DNA of 64,000 bases from Micromonospora lupini str. Lupac 08 (lineage in GTDB: Bacteria; Actinomycetota; Actinomycetes; Mycobacteriales; Micromonosporaceae), in assembly GCF_000297395.2 (NCBI RefSeq), contig NZ_HF570108.1, positions 3,739,397 through 3,803,396 of the forward strand, written 5' to 3'. Below, piece after piece: positions 33,758 to 41,567 of this stretch. Numbering within the stretch: position 1 is the first letter of the stretch; each line of letters begins with the position of its first letter. The notes under the pieces are model-generated. The model ran no database searches and had not been told where the DNA came from. It saw only the letters and a list, made by a program, of their open reading frames with translations. A program made the position numbers and the translations under genes.

Positions 33758-34932
33758 CCGCCGTCCCGCTCACGCGGACCATGCCAGTCCAGGCAGACGA
33801 CGACGGCGTCGTCGCGCAAATCGGAATCCGCGTGGTAGGCGTGCAGTTCGCGCATCACCGTACCAACCGCCTCGGTCGCCGGCTGCAACCGCGTGGCCCG
33901 CAGGGACCGGGCCATCATCCGCTGCCCGTACGGCTCCCGCCCCGCCGGCTCGGCCGCCCACACCCCGTCGCTGACGACGAAGACGCGGTCGCCCGGGGAG
34001 AGCAGGAACTCCTGCACCTCGTAGCGGGTCTCGGCGAACATGCCCAGCGGCAGCTGCTGCTCCAGCTTCATCGGCTCGACCGTCGCGCCCCGCATCCGCA
34101 GCAGGTGCGGTGAACCGGCGTCGACCGCCCGCACCCGCCCCGTGTGGATGTCCAGCTCCAGCAGCAGCGTGGCCACGTGCCGACGGCCCCGGTGCTGGTA
34201 GTAGACGGTGTCCGACGCCAGTTCCGCCTGCTCCACGAGGCCACCGTCGGAACGGCGGGCGTTGCGCATCGCGTTCACGGTGACCGCCGTCAGCAGCGAC
34301 GCGGCCAGGCCACTGCCCTCGCCGTTGAGCACCGTCAGGGTGAGCCGGTCACCGTCCAACGACCAGTCGAAGTGGTCCCCACCGACGGTGTACGCCGGCT
34401 CCAACTGCCCGGCCAGGTGAAAGGCGCGGTGCGCCACGCTGCGACCGGGCAGCAGATCCCACTGCATCTCGGCGGCCATGCTGAGCCGCTCCCGGCGACG
34501 GGCCCGCCGATAGCGGTCGGTCTCCCGGTCCGCGGCCCGCATCGCCACCGCCAGGTCCCCGGCGATGTCCGTGGCGTGGCCGGTGACCGCCGGGCCCGGC
34601 ACCGTCGGCAGCTCGATGAGCAGGACGCCCAGCCGCTCCCCCCACACCGTCAGCGGCAGATAGAGCCGGCACGCGCCGTCCTCGAGCCCGTCGCGCACCG
34701 GCTGCTGGCTGGAGAAGCAGCGCTGCGCCACGGTGTGCCGGGCCAGGGCGCCGGCCGCCGGCAGGTCCGGATCCAGCACCGGCCAGAGCCCGCTGATCCG
34801 GTAGTCGGCGACGAACACGTCGGTGCGCAACGCGCCCAACGCCGACCGGATCGCCCGGTCCGCCGCCTCCGCCAACTGGTCGGGCGCGGCCTCGCGCAGC
34901 GCGCGCGACACCCCGTCCGGCGCGTCCACCAT
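33754..34932 (-). CDS. SpoIIE/RsbU-type PP2C phosphatase with GAF-like N-terminus
   Basis: The 392-residue protein has an N-terminal sensor-like domain (~residues 1-150), a linker helix and a C-terminal PP2C-type domain. Motifs are YTVGGDHFDWSLDGDRLTLT, NGEGSGLAASLL, VDAGSPHLLRMRG and VVSDGVWAAE. Such enzymes dephosphorylate anti-anti-sigma factors in partner-switching systems. In place of the usual DVMGHG the motif reads NGEGSG, a departure worth noting. The ATG at 34932 follows GGAGGG. Confidence 0.87.
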   Translation of the reverse strand: MVDAPDGVSRALREAAPDQLAEAADRAIRSALGALRTDVFVADYRISGLWPVLDPDLPAAGALARHTVAQRCFSSQQPVRDGLEDGACRLYLPLTVWGERLGVLLIELPTVPGPAVTGHATDIAGDLAVAMRAADRETDRYRRARRRERLSMAAEMQWDLLPGRSVAHRAFHLAGQLEPAYTVGGDHFDWSLDGDRLTLTVLNGEGSGLAASLLTAVTVNAMRNARRSDGGLVEQAELASDTVYYQHRGRRHVATLLLELDIHTGRVRAVDAGSPHLLRMRGATVEPMKLEQQLPLGMFAETRYEVQEFLLSPGDRVFVVSDGVWAAEPAGREPYGQRMMARSLRATRLQPATEAVGTVMRELHAYHADSDLRDDAVVVCLDWHGPRERDGG

Positions 34933-35007
34933 GGTTGGTCGTCCCTCCAGAAACTTGCTACAGGGCAAGCATCATACGGACGCCGCCGGACAACCGGTCG
35001 TCGCGGG

Positions 35008-35754
35008 TCAGTCGGCCCCCCGCGTCGCCAGTACGCCGTGGAACGCGTCCGGCACCTCGGCGGGCGGGTCGACGGGCCGCCACCGCTGGACCGGAAGGAT
35101 CCCGTCCGACGTCGGCGTCCACCGGCCCAGCAGCGGGGCGAACGCCGCCGGGGGACGCATCCGGAACGCCGGCCCCATCATCGCCAGCGCCTGGGGATGA
35201 GCCGCCAACTCCTCGGTGTCGAAGTCCACGGCCAGCAGGCTGCCCGGCGCCGCGGCCGCGTACAGCTCGTCAAGGGTGCGCGTGAGCGTGGCGTCGTCGA
35301 GGAACGCGGCGAGCCCGAGGAAGACCACCCCCACCGGCCGCCGCCCCCACCCCGGGACGAATCGGTGCAGCTGGGCCGGGTCGATCGTGCCGATGTCGGT
35401 GGCGTCGCCGTAGCCGTAGCCCGCCCGGTCGCTGTCGGCGAGGATCCGCTGCCCGAGCCGGATGGTGACCGGGTCGACGTCGGTGTAGAGCACCGTGGCC
35501 TCGGCGGCGACCTCGTGCACGTTGCCCCTCGTGGGCACGCCCGCACCGAACACCAGGAAGCCGTCCACGCCCTGCTCGACGATCGCCCGCACCGCCCGGC
35601 CGAGGAACGCCCGCAGCTCCCGGAAGACCGGCGCGCACGGTCCGTACGCCTGCTCGAAGGCGCCCGCGGCGGCCACGTCGACGTCGAAGTGGTGCTCCCC
35701 GCCGAGCCAGAAGTCGATCATACGAGCGGTGCTCGGCTCGTCCGGTTCACCCAT
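35008..35754 (-). CDS. SAM-dependent methyltransferase (DUF574/SAV2177 type)
   Basis: The 248-residue protein begins with STARMIDFWLGGEHHFDVD, resembling the ARMYDYLLGG start of this actinobacterial family. It continues with VLYTDVDPVTIRLGQ and ATDIGTIDPAQL of the SAM-binding core. The usual glycine-rich loop is replaced by VFGAGVPTRGNVHE. The start is ATG 35754 behind GGGAGGAG. The target is unknown; it is next to a SpoIIE-type phosphatase gene in the same direction. Confidence 0.82.
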   Translation of the reverse strand: MGEPDEPSTARMIDFWLGGEHHFDVDVAAAGAFEQAYGPCAPVFRELRAFLGRAVRAIVEQGVDGFLVFGAGVPTRGNVHEVAAEATVLYTDVDPVTIRLGQRILADSDRAGYGYGDATDIGTIDPAQLHRFVPGWGRRPVGVVFLGLAAFLDDATLTRTLDELYAAAAPGSLLAVDFDTEELAAHPQALAMMGPAFRMRPPAAFAPLLGRWTPTSDGILPVQRWRPVDPPAEVPDAFHGVLATRGAD

Positions 35755-35867
35755 CGACGACGCTCCTCCCCGTCCGGTCGCCGCCAGCGTACCGACCCGG
35801 GCCCGACCGGAGGTATCGCTCCGCCGCGCCGCCACGCCCGCGATACTGGCCCGGCGGGAGGTGGGCG

Positions 35868-36740
35868 GTGAACTCGGCGGCGGTGGTGGTCGGCGTGGAC
35901 GGCTCGGAACCGTCCCTGCGCGCGGTGCGCCTGGCCGCCACCGAGGCCGTCCGCCGGCACCGGCCGCTGCGGGTGGTGCACGGGTTCATCTGGCCGCTGC
36001 TGCACGTGCCCGCCTCCCCCACGCCCGACGCGCCGCCCGGCGCCGGACTGCGCCAGCGGGCCCGGGAGCTGGTCGCCGCCGCGGTGACCGAGGCCGAGGC
36101 GACCGCGCCCGGGCTGACGGTCTCCGGTGAGATCATCGACGGCGAGGCGGCAGCGGTCCTGGTCGGCGAGTCCCCCACCGCCGCGCTCGTCGTCCTCGGC
36201 GACCGCGGGCTGGGCGGCTTCTCCGCGCTTGTCGTCGGCTCGGTGGCGGTGCAGGTCTGCGCGTACGCCGACTGCCCGGTGCTGGTGGCCCGCGGCGACG
36301 AACGGGCGGACGAGCCGGTGGTGGTGGCGATCGACGGTTCGGCGGCGTCCCGGCTCGCCGCCGACTTCGCCGCCGAGACCGCACTGGCGCGCGGCGTGCC
36401 GCTGCGCGCCGTGCACGCCTACCGGCATCCCGGCAGCAGCGGCCCCGGTGACATGCAACCCCTGGTGTACGACGAGGCGCAGCTGCACGGCGAGCAGGAA
36501 CGGATGCTCACCGGCTGGCTGGACGGGCTTACCGAACGCCACCCGGGGCTGCGGCTGACCTGCCGGGCGACGCACGGCCGCGCCGGCGCGGTCCTCGCGG
36601 AGGCGTCGGGCGACGCCCAACTCATGGTCGTCGGGGGGCAGGGGCGCGGCGAGGTGACCGGCTTGCTGCTGGGGTCGGTGAGCCAGTCGGTGCTGCACCA
36701 CGCCCGTTGCCCGGTCGCCGTGGTCCGCGGCCCCCGCTGA
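35868..36740 (+). CDS. Tandem universal stress protein
   Basis: This 290-residue protein has two USP domains. Domain 1 has VVVGVDGSEPSLRAV and the nucleotide motif GDRGLGGFSALVVGSVAVQV; domain 2 has VVVAIDGSAASRLAADFA and GGQGRGEVTGLLLGSVSQSV. The G-x2-G-x9-G-S/T motif indicates ATP binding. GTG at 35868 follows GGGAGG. Confidence 0.93.
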   Translation: MNSAAVVVGVDGSEPSLRAVRLAATEAVRRHRPLRVVHGFIWPLLHVPASPTPDAPPGAGLRQRARELVAAAVTEAEATAPGLTVSGEIIDGEAAAVLVGESPTAALVVLGDRGLGGFSALVVGSVAVQVCAYADCPVLVARGDERADEPVVVAIDGSAASRLAADFAAETALARGVPLRAVHAYRHPGSSGPGDMQPLVYDEAQLHGEQERMLTGWLDGLTERHPGLRLTCRATHGRAGAVLAEASGDAQLMVVGGQGRGEVTGLLLGSVSQSVLHHARCPVAVVRGPR

Positions 36741-36812
36741 CCGGGCGGGGTTGGCCCGCCGCCAGACGGGTAGACGGCCGCGGTACGCCAACGGCGACGA
36801 AGGAGGCAGCAG

Positions 36813-37025
36813 ATGCCAGGACCACGGCCGGGCAGCAACGCGTACGACAAGCAGCGCGCGCGGATGCGCAACGCGATCGACGACTCGGGACGCCGGGTGC
36901 CCGACGGCAAGGCCAACCAGGTCGCGAACCGGATCCTGCAGGAGGATCGCGGCCAACGGGGCGTCGTACGCGGCGAGCGCACCTACGGCCCCAAGAGTGA
37001 ACGCGAACCGGGCGACCCGAAGTGA
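36813..37025 (+). CDS. Small conserved hydrophilic protein
   Basis: This 70-residue, strongly basic protein (GPRPGSNAYDKQRARMRNAI, then ANRILQEDRGQRG) has a good GGAGG site ahead of its ATG. There is no membrane segment. It resembles small stress-associated proteins in actinomycetes, without known function. Its last codon overlaps the next gene (GTGA). Confidence 0.75.
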   Translation: MPGPRPGSNAYDKQRARMRNAIDDSGRRVPDGKANQVANRILQEDRGQRGVVRGERTYGPKSEREPGDPK

Positions 37026-37498
37026 GGGGGGTCGACCTGGCCGACGGCGCCATCGCGGGCGCCGTCGGCAGCACCGCGCTCAACGTCGTCGGCTATCTGG
37101 ACATCGCCCTGCGGGCACGGCCGGCGAGCAGCACGCCCGAACAGACCGTCGACCGGCTGGCCGGCATCGCGCACCTGGACCTGGGGTCGGGGCCCCGGGC
37201 GGCGAACCGCCGCTCGGGGCTCGGGGCCCTCGTCGGCTACGGGCTGGGCATCGCCGCCGGCGTGGCGTTCGCGGCGTACGCCGGTGGTCGGCGCCAGCCC
37301 CTGCCGATGGCCACCGGCGTGCTCGGCGCCGGCGTGATGGCGATGACCGACGGGTCCATCACGGTGCTGGGGATCAGCGACCCGCGCACGTGGCGGCGCT
37401 CCGACTGGATCTCCGACATCATCCCGCACCTGGCGTACGGACTGACGGCCGCCGCCACCTGGAACAGGTTGCGGCGGCCGTCAGGTCGCGACCGTTAG
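37022..37498 (+). CDS. Hypothetical membrane protein
   Basis: This 158-residue protein has hydrophobic helices at about 8-30 (GAIAGAVGSTALNVVGYLDIA), 65-85 (GALVGYGLGIAAGVAFAAYA), 95-115 and near the C-terminus. The start GTG overlaps the preceding stop. I see no family motif. Its stop overlaps the stop of the convergent small gene on the other strand by four bases. Confidence 0.75.
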   Translation: MRGVDLADGAIAGAVGSTALNVVGYLDIALRARPASSTPEQTVDRLAGIAHLDLGSGPRAANRRSGLGALVGYGLGIAAGVAFAAYAGGRRQPLPMATGVLGAGVMAMTDGSITVLGISDPRTWRRSDWISDIIPHLAYGLTAAATWNRLRRPSGRDR

Positions 37499-37701
37499 GA
37501 CCGGGTGTCGCTGTCGTCCTCGGCGACCGGCTCACCCGCCGGGCCGTACGGCGACACCTGGCCCTTGGGCACCGGCCGACCGGCGTCTCCGCGCGACGAG
37601 CCACGGTTGAGCGGATGCCCGGCCGGCTGGGGCCCCTTGCTGTCCTGACTCGTCGCTCCCTTGGCGTTACGCCGGAACTCCTCCTGCTGCGGGTTGACCA
37701 C
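37495..37701 (-). CDS. Small disordered hydrophilic protein
   Basis: This 68-residue protein is rich in Gly, Pro, Ser and charged residues (NPQQEEFRRNAKGATSQDSK, tail EPVAEDDSDTRS). GTG at 37701 has GGGAGGGAG upstream. It is probably intrinsically disordered; the function is unknown. Confidence 0.65.
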   Translation of the reverse strand: MVNPQQEEFRRNAKGATSQDSKGPQPAGHPLNRGSSRGDAGRPVPKGQVSPYGPAGEPVAEDDSDTRS

Positions 37702-37834
37702 TGGTGTCTCCCTCCCGGTACGGCAGGCGGTGTCGACCGCCTCCGCCGGGGGCATACCCGTCCGGCCGGACGGCATTCCGGTCCCGCCCCGCGCCCGCAG
37801 GGCTAGCCGCGCCCAGGGCGGGTACGCAGCGAGT

Positions 37835-38485
37835 GTGGGTGACGACCGAGCGGTGGTGCGGGTCCTGCTGGACCGACGCAGCCACACGTACGCCGAGGAG
37901 GCCGGGATCCGGCTCGCCGACCGTCCCGGTCCGCTGTACCAGCTGCTGGTGCTGGCCACCCTGCTGAGCACCCGGATCCGGGCGTGCGTGGCGGTCGACG
38001 CCGCGCGGGAGCTGTTCGCGGCCGGCTACCGCACACCGCAGGCGATGGAGGCGGCGACCTGGCAGCAGCGGGTCGACGCGCTGGGCCGCGGTCACTACCG
38101 CCGCTACGACGAGCGCACCGCCACCATGCTCGGCACCGGCGCCCGGCTGTGTCTGGACCGCTGGCACGGCGACCTGCGGCGGCTGCACCGCGACGCTCAG
38201 GGCGACCCGTCCGGGCTGCGCCGACGGCTCACCGAGTTCCCCGGCATCGGGCCCACCGGCGCGGACATCTACCTGCGGGAGGCCCAGACGGTGTGGTCGG
38301 ACCTGCGTCCGTACGCCGACCGTCGGGCCCTCGCCGGCGCGAAGCGGCTGGGCCTGCCCGGCTCACCGGACCGACTGGCCGGGCTGGTCGACGAACCGGA
38401 CTTCGGCCGGCTCGCCTCGGCGCTGGTCCGGGTGGCGCTCGGCGAGGAGTCCGCCGGCGAGGTCACCCGCGTCGCCGCCGGGTGA
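37835..38485 (+). CDS. HhH-GPD / endonuclease III-like DNA repair protein
   Basis: This 216-residue protein has LYQLLVLATLLSTRIRACVA (endonuclease III-like helix) and a helix-hairpin-helix LTEFPGIGPTGADIYLREAQ. The usual catalytic Lys position is not clear. The four-cysteine FeS loop of Nth is absent, so it may be a diverged or structural member. GTG start 37835 is without a strong ribosome site. Confidence 0.78.
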   Translation: MGDDRAVVRVLLDRRSHTYAEEAGIRLADRPGPLYQLLVLATLLSTRIRACVAVDAARELFAAGYRTPQAMEAATWQQRVDALGRGHYRRYDERTATMLGTGARLCLDRWHGDLRRLHRDAQGDPSGLRRRLTEFPGIGPTGADIYLREAQTVWSDLRPYADRRALAGAKRLGLPGSPDRLAGLVDEPDFGRLASALVRVALGEESAGEVTRVAAG

Positions 38486-38490
38486 GGCGC

Positions 38491-38685
38491 TCACTTGACG
38501 GTCTTGTCTCCCGGCCGCGTCAGGTACCACACGCCGAGCGCGGCGAGCAGCGCCAGGACGACCACCCCGCCGGAGATGCCACGGCCCTCCTCGGGGCTGC
38601 GGCCGGCGCTGCCGAAGTAGATCACCGCGAGGCCGGCGAGCACGGTGACGAACGTACGCAACCCTCGGTCCTTCACGTACCGCAC
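38491..38685 (-). CDS. Small two-helix membrane protein
   Basis: The ~64-residue product (RYVKDRGLRTFVTVLAGLAV) has two membrane helices and a short loop SAGRSPEEGRG. The start is uncertain: GTG at 38685, GTG at 38676 and TTG at 38754 (overlapping the upstream stop) are all in frame, and none has a good ribosome site. The function is unknown. Confidence 0.6.
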   Translation of the reverse strand: MRYVKDRGLRTFVTVLAGLAVIYFGSAGRSPEEGRGISGGVVVLALLAALGVWYLTRPGDKTVK

Positions 38686-38750
38686 GGTAGGAGGCGGGGC
38701 AGGCAGGCCGGGCCTTTTCGGGCGTCCTGTCCCCCGTCCGGGCGACACGG

Positions 38751-40028
38751 TCAACGCTCCGGGACGAACCCACTCAGCCGCACCCGCCGCACCGCCCGGT
38801 CGGCGACCTCCACCACCTCGATGGTCAATCCGGGCAACCGCACGGTCTCGCCCGGTTCACCCGGCAGGTGACCCAACCGTGCCAGCACCAGGCCGGCCAC
38901 CGTCGTGTACTCCCGCGAGAGCGGGAAGCTCAGTCGCACCCCCAGGTCGGGCAGGTCGTGCAGGGGGAAGTCACCGGTCACCAGCAGCGACCCGTCCGGC
39001 TCCCGGACCACGCCGCGCACGTCGCGGTCGGTCTCGTCGTACAGCTCGCCGACGACCTCGGCCAGCAGGTCCTCCAGCGTGACGATGCCGTCGATGCCGC
39101 CGTGCTCGTCGACGACGAGGGCGAGTTGCTGGTGTTCCTGGCGCAACCGGCGAAGCGCGTCGGCCACCGGCAGGGTGACCGGCAGCAGCAACGGCGACCG
39201 GACCCGCTCCCCCACCGTCCCGGCGCCGGCCCGCACCAGATCGCGGATGTGCACCACGCCGATCACCTCGTCGAGCCCGCCGGGGCCGGTCACCGGGGCG
39301 CGGGACCGGCCCGCGACGGCCAGCAGGCGTACCCCCTCGTCGGCAGCCAGGTCGGTCGGCAGCGTGGTCACCTCCCGGCGGGCCACCAGGATCTCCCGCA
39401 GCGTCCGACCGGCGATGTCGAACGCGCCGGTCAGGATCTCCCGCTGCTGCGCCGACAGGCCACGCTGACTGACAAGCATCTCCCGCAGCTCCTCCTCGGT
39501 CATCTCCTCCCGGCTGGCCCGAGGGTCCCCGCCGGCCAGTCGGACCACCCGGTCGGTGGCCCAACTGAGCAGCCACACCGCCGGGCGCGACACCCGGGCG
39601 AGCAGGTCCAGCGGCCCGGCGCTGAGCAACGCCCACCGCTCGGCACGCTGCATGGCCAGCCGCTTGGGCGCCAACTCGCCAAGCACCAACGTGACGAAGG
39701 TCAGCGCCACCGTCACCAGCAGCACCGCGGCCGGGCGGGCCGCCGCGCCGAGGAAGCCCAGCGGGCCGACCAGCGGCTGGGCGAGCGACACCGCCGCGGC
39801 CGCCGAGGCGAGGAACCCGGCCAGGGTGATGCCGAGCTGGATGGTGGCCAGGTAGCGGTTCGGGTCCCGGGAGAGCCGGACCAGCCGGTCACCGGCGCGG
39901 GTCCGCCGCCCCAACCGTCGCAGCTGCCCCTCCCGCAGCGTCACCAGCGCCATCTCGCTGCCGGAGAGCGCGGCGTTGACAAGCACCAGCACGGCCACCA
40001 GCGCCACCTGCCCCAGCTGACCGCCCAC
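38751..40028 (-). CDS. CNNM/CorC-type membrane protein (hemolysin family)
   Basis: The 425-residue protein has a DUF21 membrane domain (~residues 1-190, LSGSEMALVTLREGQLRR, TLVLGELAPKRLAMQ). A CBS pair follows (DEVIGVVHIRDLVRAG, GIDGIVTLEDLLAEVVGE), and then the CorC_HlyC domain (GDFPLHDLPDLGV). Homologues export or regulate Mg/Co. 'Hemolysin' is a historical label. Confidence 0.93.
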   Translation of the reverse strand: MGGQLGQVALVAVLVLVNAALSGSEMALVTLREGQLRRLGRRTRAGDRLVRLSRDPNRYLATIQLGITLAGFLASAAAAVSLAQPLVGPLGFLGAAARPAAVLLVTVALTFVTLVLGELAPKRLAMQRAERWALLSAGPLDLLARVSRPAVWLLSWATDRVVRLAGGDPRASREEMTEEELREMLVSQRGLSAQQREILTGAFDIAGRTLREILVARREVTTLPTDLAADEGVRLLAVAGRSRAPVTGPGGLDEVIGVVHIRDLVRAGAGTVGERVRSPLLLPVTLPVADALRRLRQEHQQLALVVDEHGGIDGIVTLEDLLAEVVGELYDETDRDVRGVVREPDGSLLVTGDFPLHDLPDLGVRLSFPLSREYTTVAGLVLARLGHLPGEPGETVRLPGLTIEVVEVADRAVRRVRLSGFVPER

Positions 40029-40107
40029 CGCGCACCCCCGTTGACCGCCTCAGGTCACCTAACCGCAGCGCGCCCGGCTCCGGGTCCCGTTCCGGCCGTC
40101 CGGGCGC

Positions 40108-40305
40108 TCAGTCGACCTCCAGGTCGTCCAGCGAGATGGCGTGAGTCATCAACCAGCGGGCCAGCGCCGACATGCCGAACAGCCACAGCGGCACCGACTC
40201 GGTGGGGCCGTTTGTCGCGTAGATGGCGAACCGCAGGTCCGGCGCGCGGTACGCCTCGATCCGCCACCGGTGCTGCCGGTCCCGCCAGACCGCCGAAGGG
40301 TCCAT
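40108..40305 (-). CDS. Small conserved hypothetical protein
   Basis: The ~65-residue protein (MDPSAVWRDRQHRWRIEAYR, FAIYATNGPTESVPLWLFG) has many aromatic residues and an acidic C-terminus. ATG 40305 is favoured; GTG 40326 is also in frame. The function is unknown. Confidence 0.6.
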   Translation of the reverse strand: MDPSAVWRDRQHRWRIEAYRAPDLRFAIYATNGPTESVPLWLFGMSALARWLMTHAISLDDLEVD

Positions 40306-40361
40306 GGCGTCACCGTAGGTGACCACCGACGGTCCGGGGGCAGGTTAGCCCGGCACCGGGA

Positions 40362-41105
40362 TCAGCCCGGCACCACCGCGACGCCGAGCAGCGCACGCGC
40401 GGCGGACACCAACGCGGCGATGCCGATCCCGGCGAGCAGCAACCAACCGACACCGCGCCACCCCGAGCCGCGGTCGGGCGGCGGCGCCGAGGGTGGTCTC
40501 CACATCTCGCGGTACGACCAGGCCAGCACACCCACCCCGAACGGGAGGAGCCCGATCCAGTACCAGAACCAGCGGGTGCCGACCAACGGTGGAGCGCCGC
40601 CGACCAGCCGAACCAGCCACAGCAGGGTCACCGCGCCGGCGAGCAGCCCGGCTGCGTCGGCGATCCGGTGCGCCGCAGCGCCGGCGCTCTGCCACGGCCC
40701 CGCCACCGCAGCGAGTCTCGCGTCCAACCCGGCGGGCAGCTCCGTCGATTCCGGCCCGCCGGGGTGCGACTGCGCATCGGGCGGCTCGCCGAAGGCGTAC
40801 CGGATTCGGCCGCTCGGCACGCTCCAGGCGAGCATCTCGCCCTGCGTGTCGTATCGCGGCTGCGGACGGCTGCCCCAGTACGCGTCGTCGTCGACCCAGC
40901 CCGACGCCCGCTGGTAGGTCACCACCCGGCCGGCCGCCAGATCCCGGTCAAGCTGCGCTGCCGTCGTCTCACGCGGCTCCACCCACCAGGCCAGCGACGC
41001 CCACAGCACCCACAGCACCGGCAACGCCCAGCGCAACGCGACCGGGACGAGGGCCCGCCACCGGCCACCGGACGGCCGCGACGGGGCCGGGGGCAGCTCG
41101 ACCAT
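40362..41105 (-). CDS. Hypothetical membrane protein
   Basis: The 247-residue protein has four hydrophobic segments: one N-terminal (VALRWALPVLWVLWASLAWWV), then an extracytoplasmic domain of ~100 residues, and three in the C-terminal half. I recognise no family. ATG at 41105 is behind GGTGGGGGG; the frame extends further upstream without support. Confidence 0.72.
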   Translation of the reverse strand: MVELPPAPSRPSGGRWRALVPVALRWALPVLWVLWASLAWWVEPRETTAAQLDRDLAAGRVVTYQRASGWVDDDAYWGSRPQPRYDTQGEMLAWSVPSGRIRYAFGEPPDAQSHPGGPESTELPAGLDARLAAVAGPWQSAGAAAHRIADAAGLLAGAVTLLWLVRLVGGAPPLVGTRWFWYWIGLLPFGVGVLAWSYREMWRPPSAPPPDRGSGWRGVGWLLLAGIGIAALVSAARALLGVAVVPG

Positions 41106-41284
41106 CCCCCCACCATGGCAGCCGGTCACACTCCCGTCAGCCCCGAGGACGCCGCAACACGTCACGCATCCGTCGCCGGTCACCCGCCGCGCGCCTTTCA
41201 ACGTCGCTCGGTGTCACCACTTCATCGGTCACCACTCGGTGACTCAGTGTTTGGCTCGGGTCGGGTACCCCCACCCCACTCCGC

Positions 41285-41413
41285 CCCTTTGCTCTGCTTC
41301 AACGGACGCAACACCGACCCTGAGCAGGCGAAAGCTCGCCTCGCCGTCGTCGACACAAGATCGGCGAGTATCGCCCTGCGTAACTGTTGCGTCCGTTGAA
41401 GCAGAGCAAAGGG
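41285..41413. repeat. 129-nt MITE-like element with perfect 28-bp terminal inverted repeats
   Basis: The arms 41285-41312 and 41386-41413 are perfectly complementary over 28 bases (outer end CCCTTTGCTCTGCTTCAACG) and enclose a 73-nt interior with its own AGGCGA/TCGCCT hairpin. It lies in a 462-base gap between two minus-strand genes, and no transposase is present. The rest of the gap (41106-41284, 41414-41567) shows no gene. Confidence 0.75.
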
Positions 41414-41567
41414 CCCGGGTAGGACAGGTGGTGCTTCTACCGCCGTCACGCCACGTCACGGCCAGCTCCCGGCCTGGGCCGCCGCCTGCGAACGCGGGCG
41501 GGCCGCCCAACGCGCCGGGCACCGCGACGAGCGTACGAACACGACAGGCCCGCGTGCCGCCGCTTGT

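Noticed and set aside
41244..41522. 92-residue minus-strand frame spanning the inverted-repeat element
   Set aside because: Its text is produced by translating the two arms of the repeat; there is no ribosome site.
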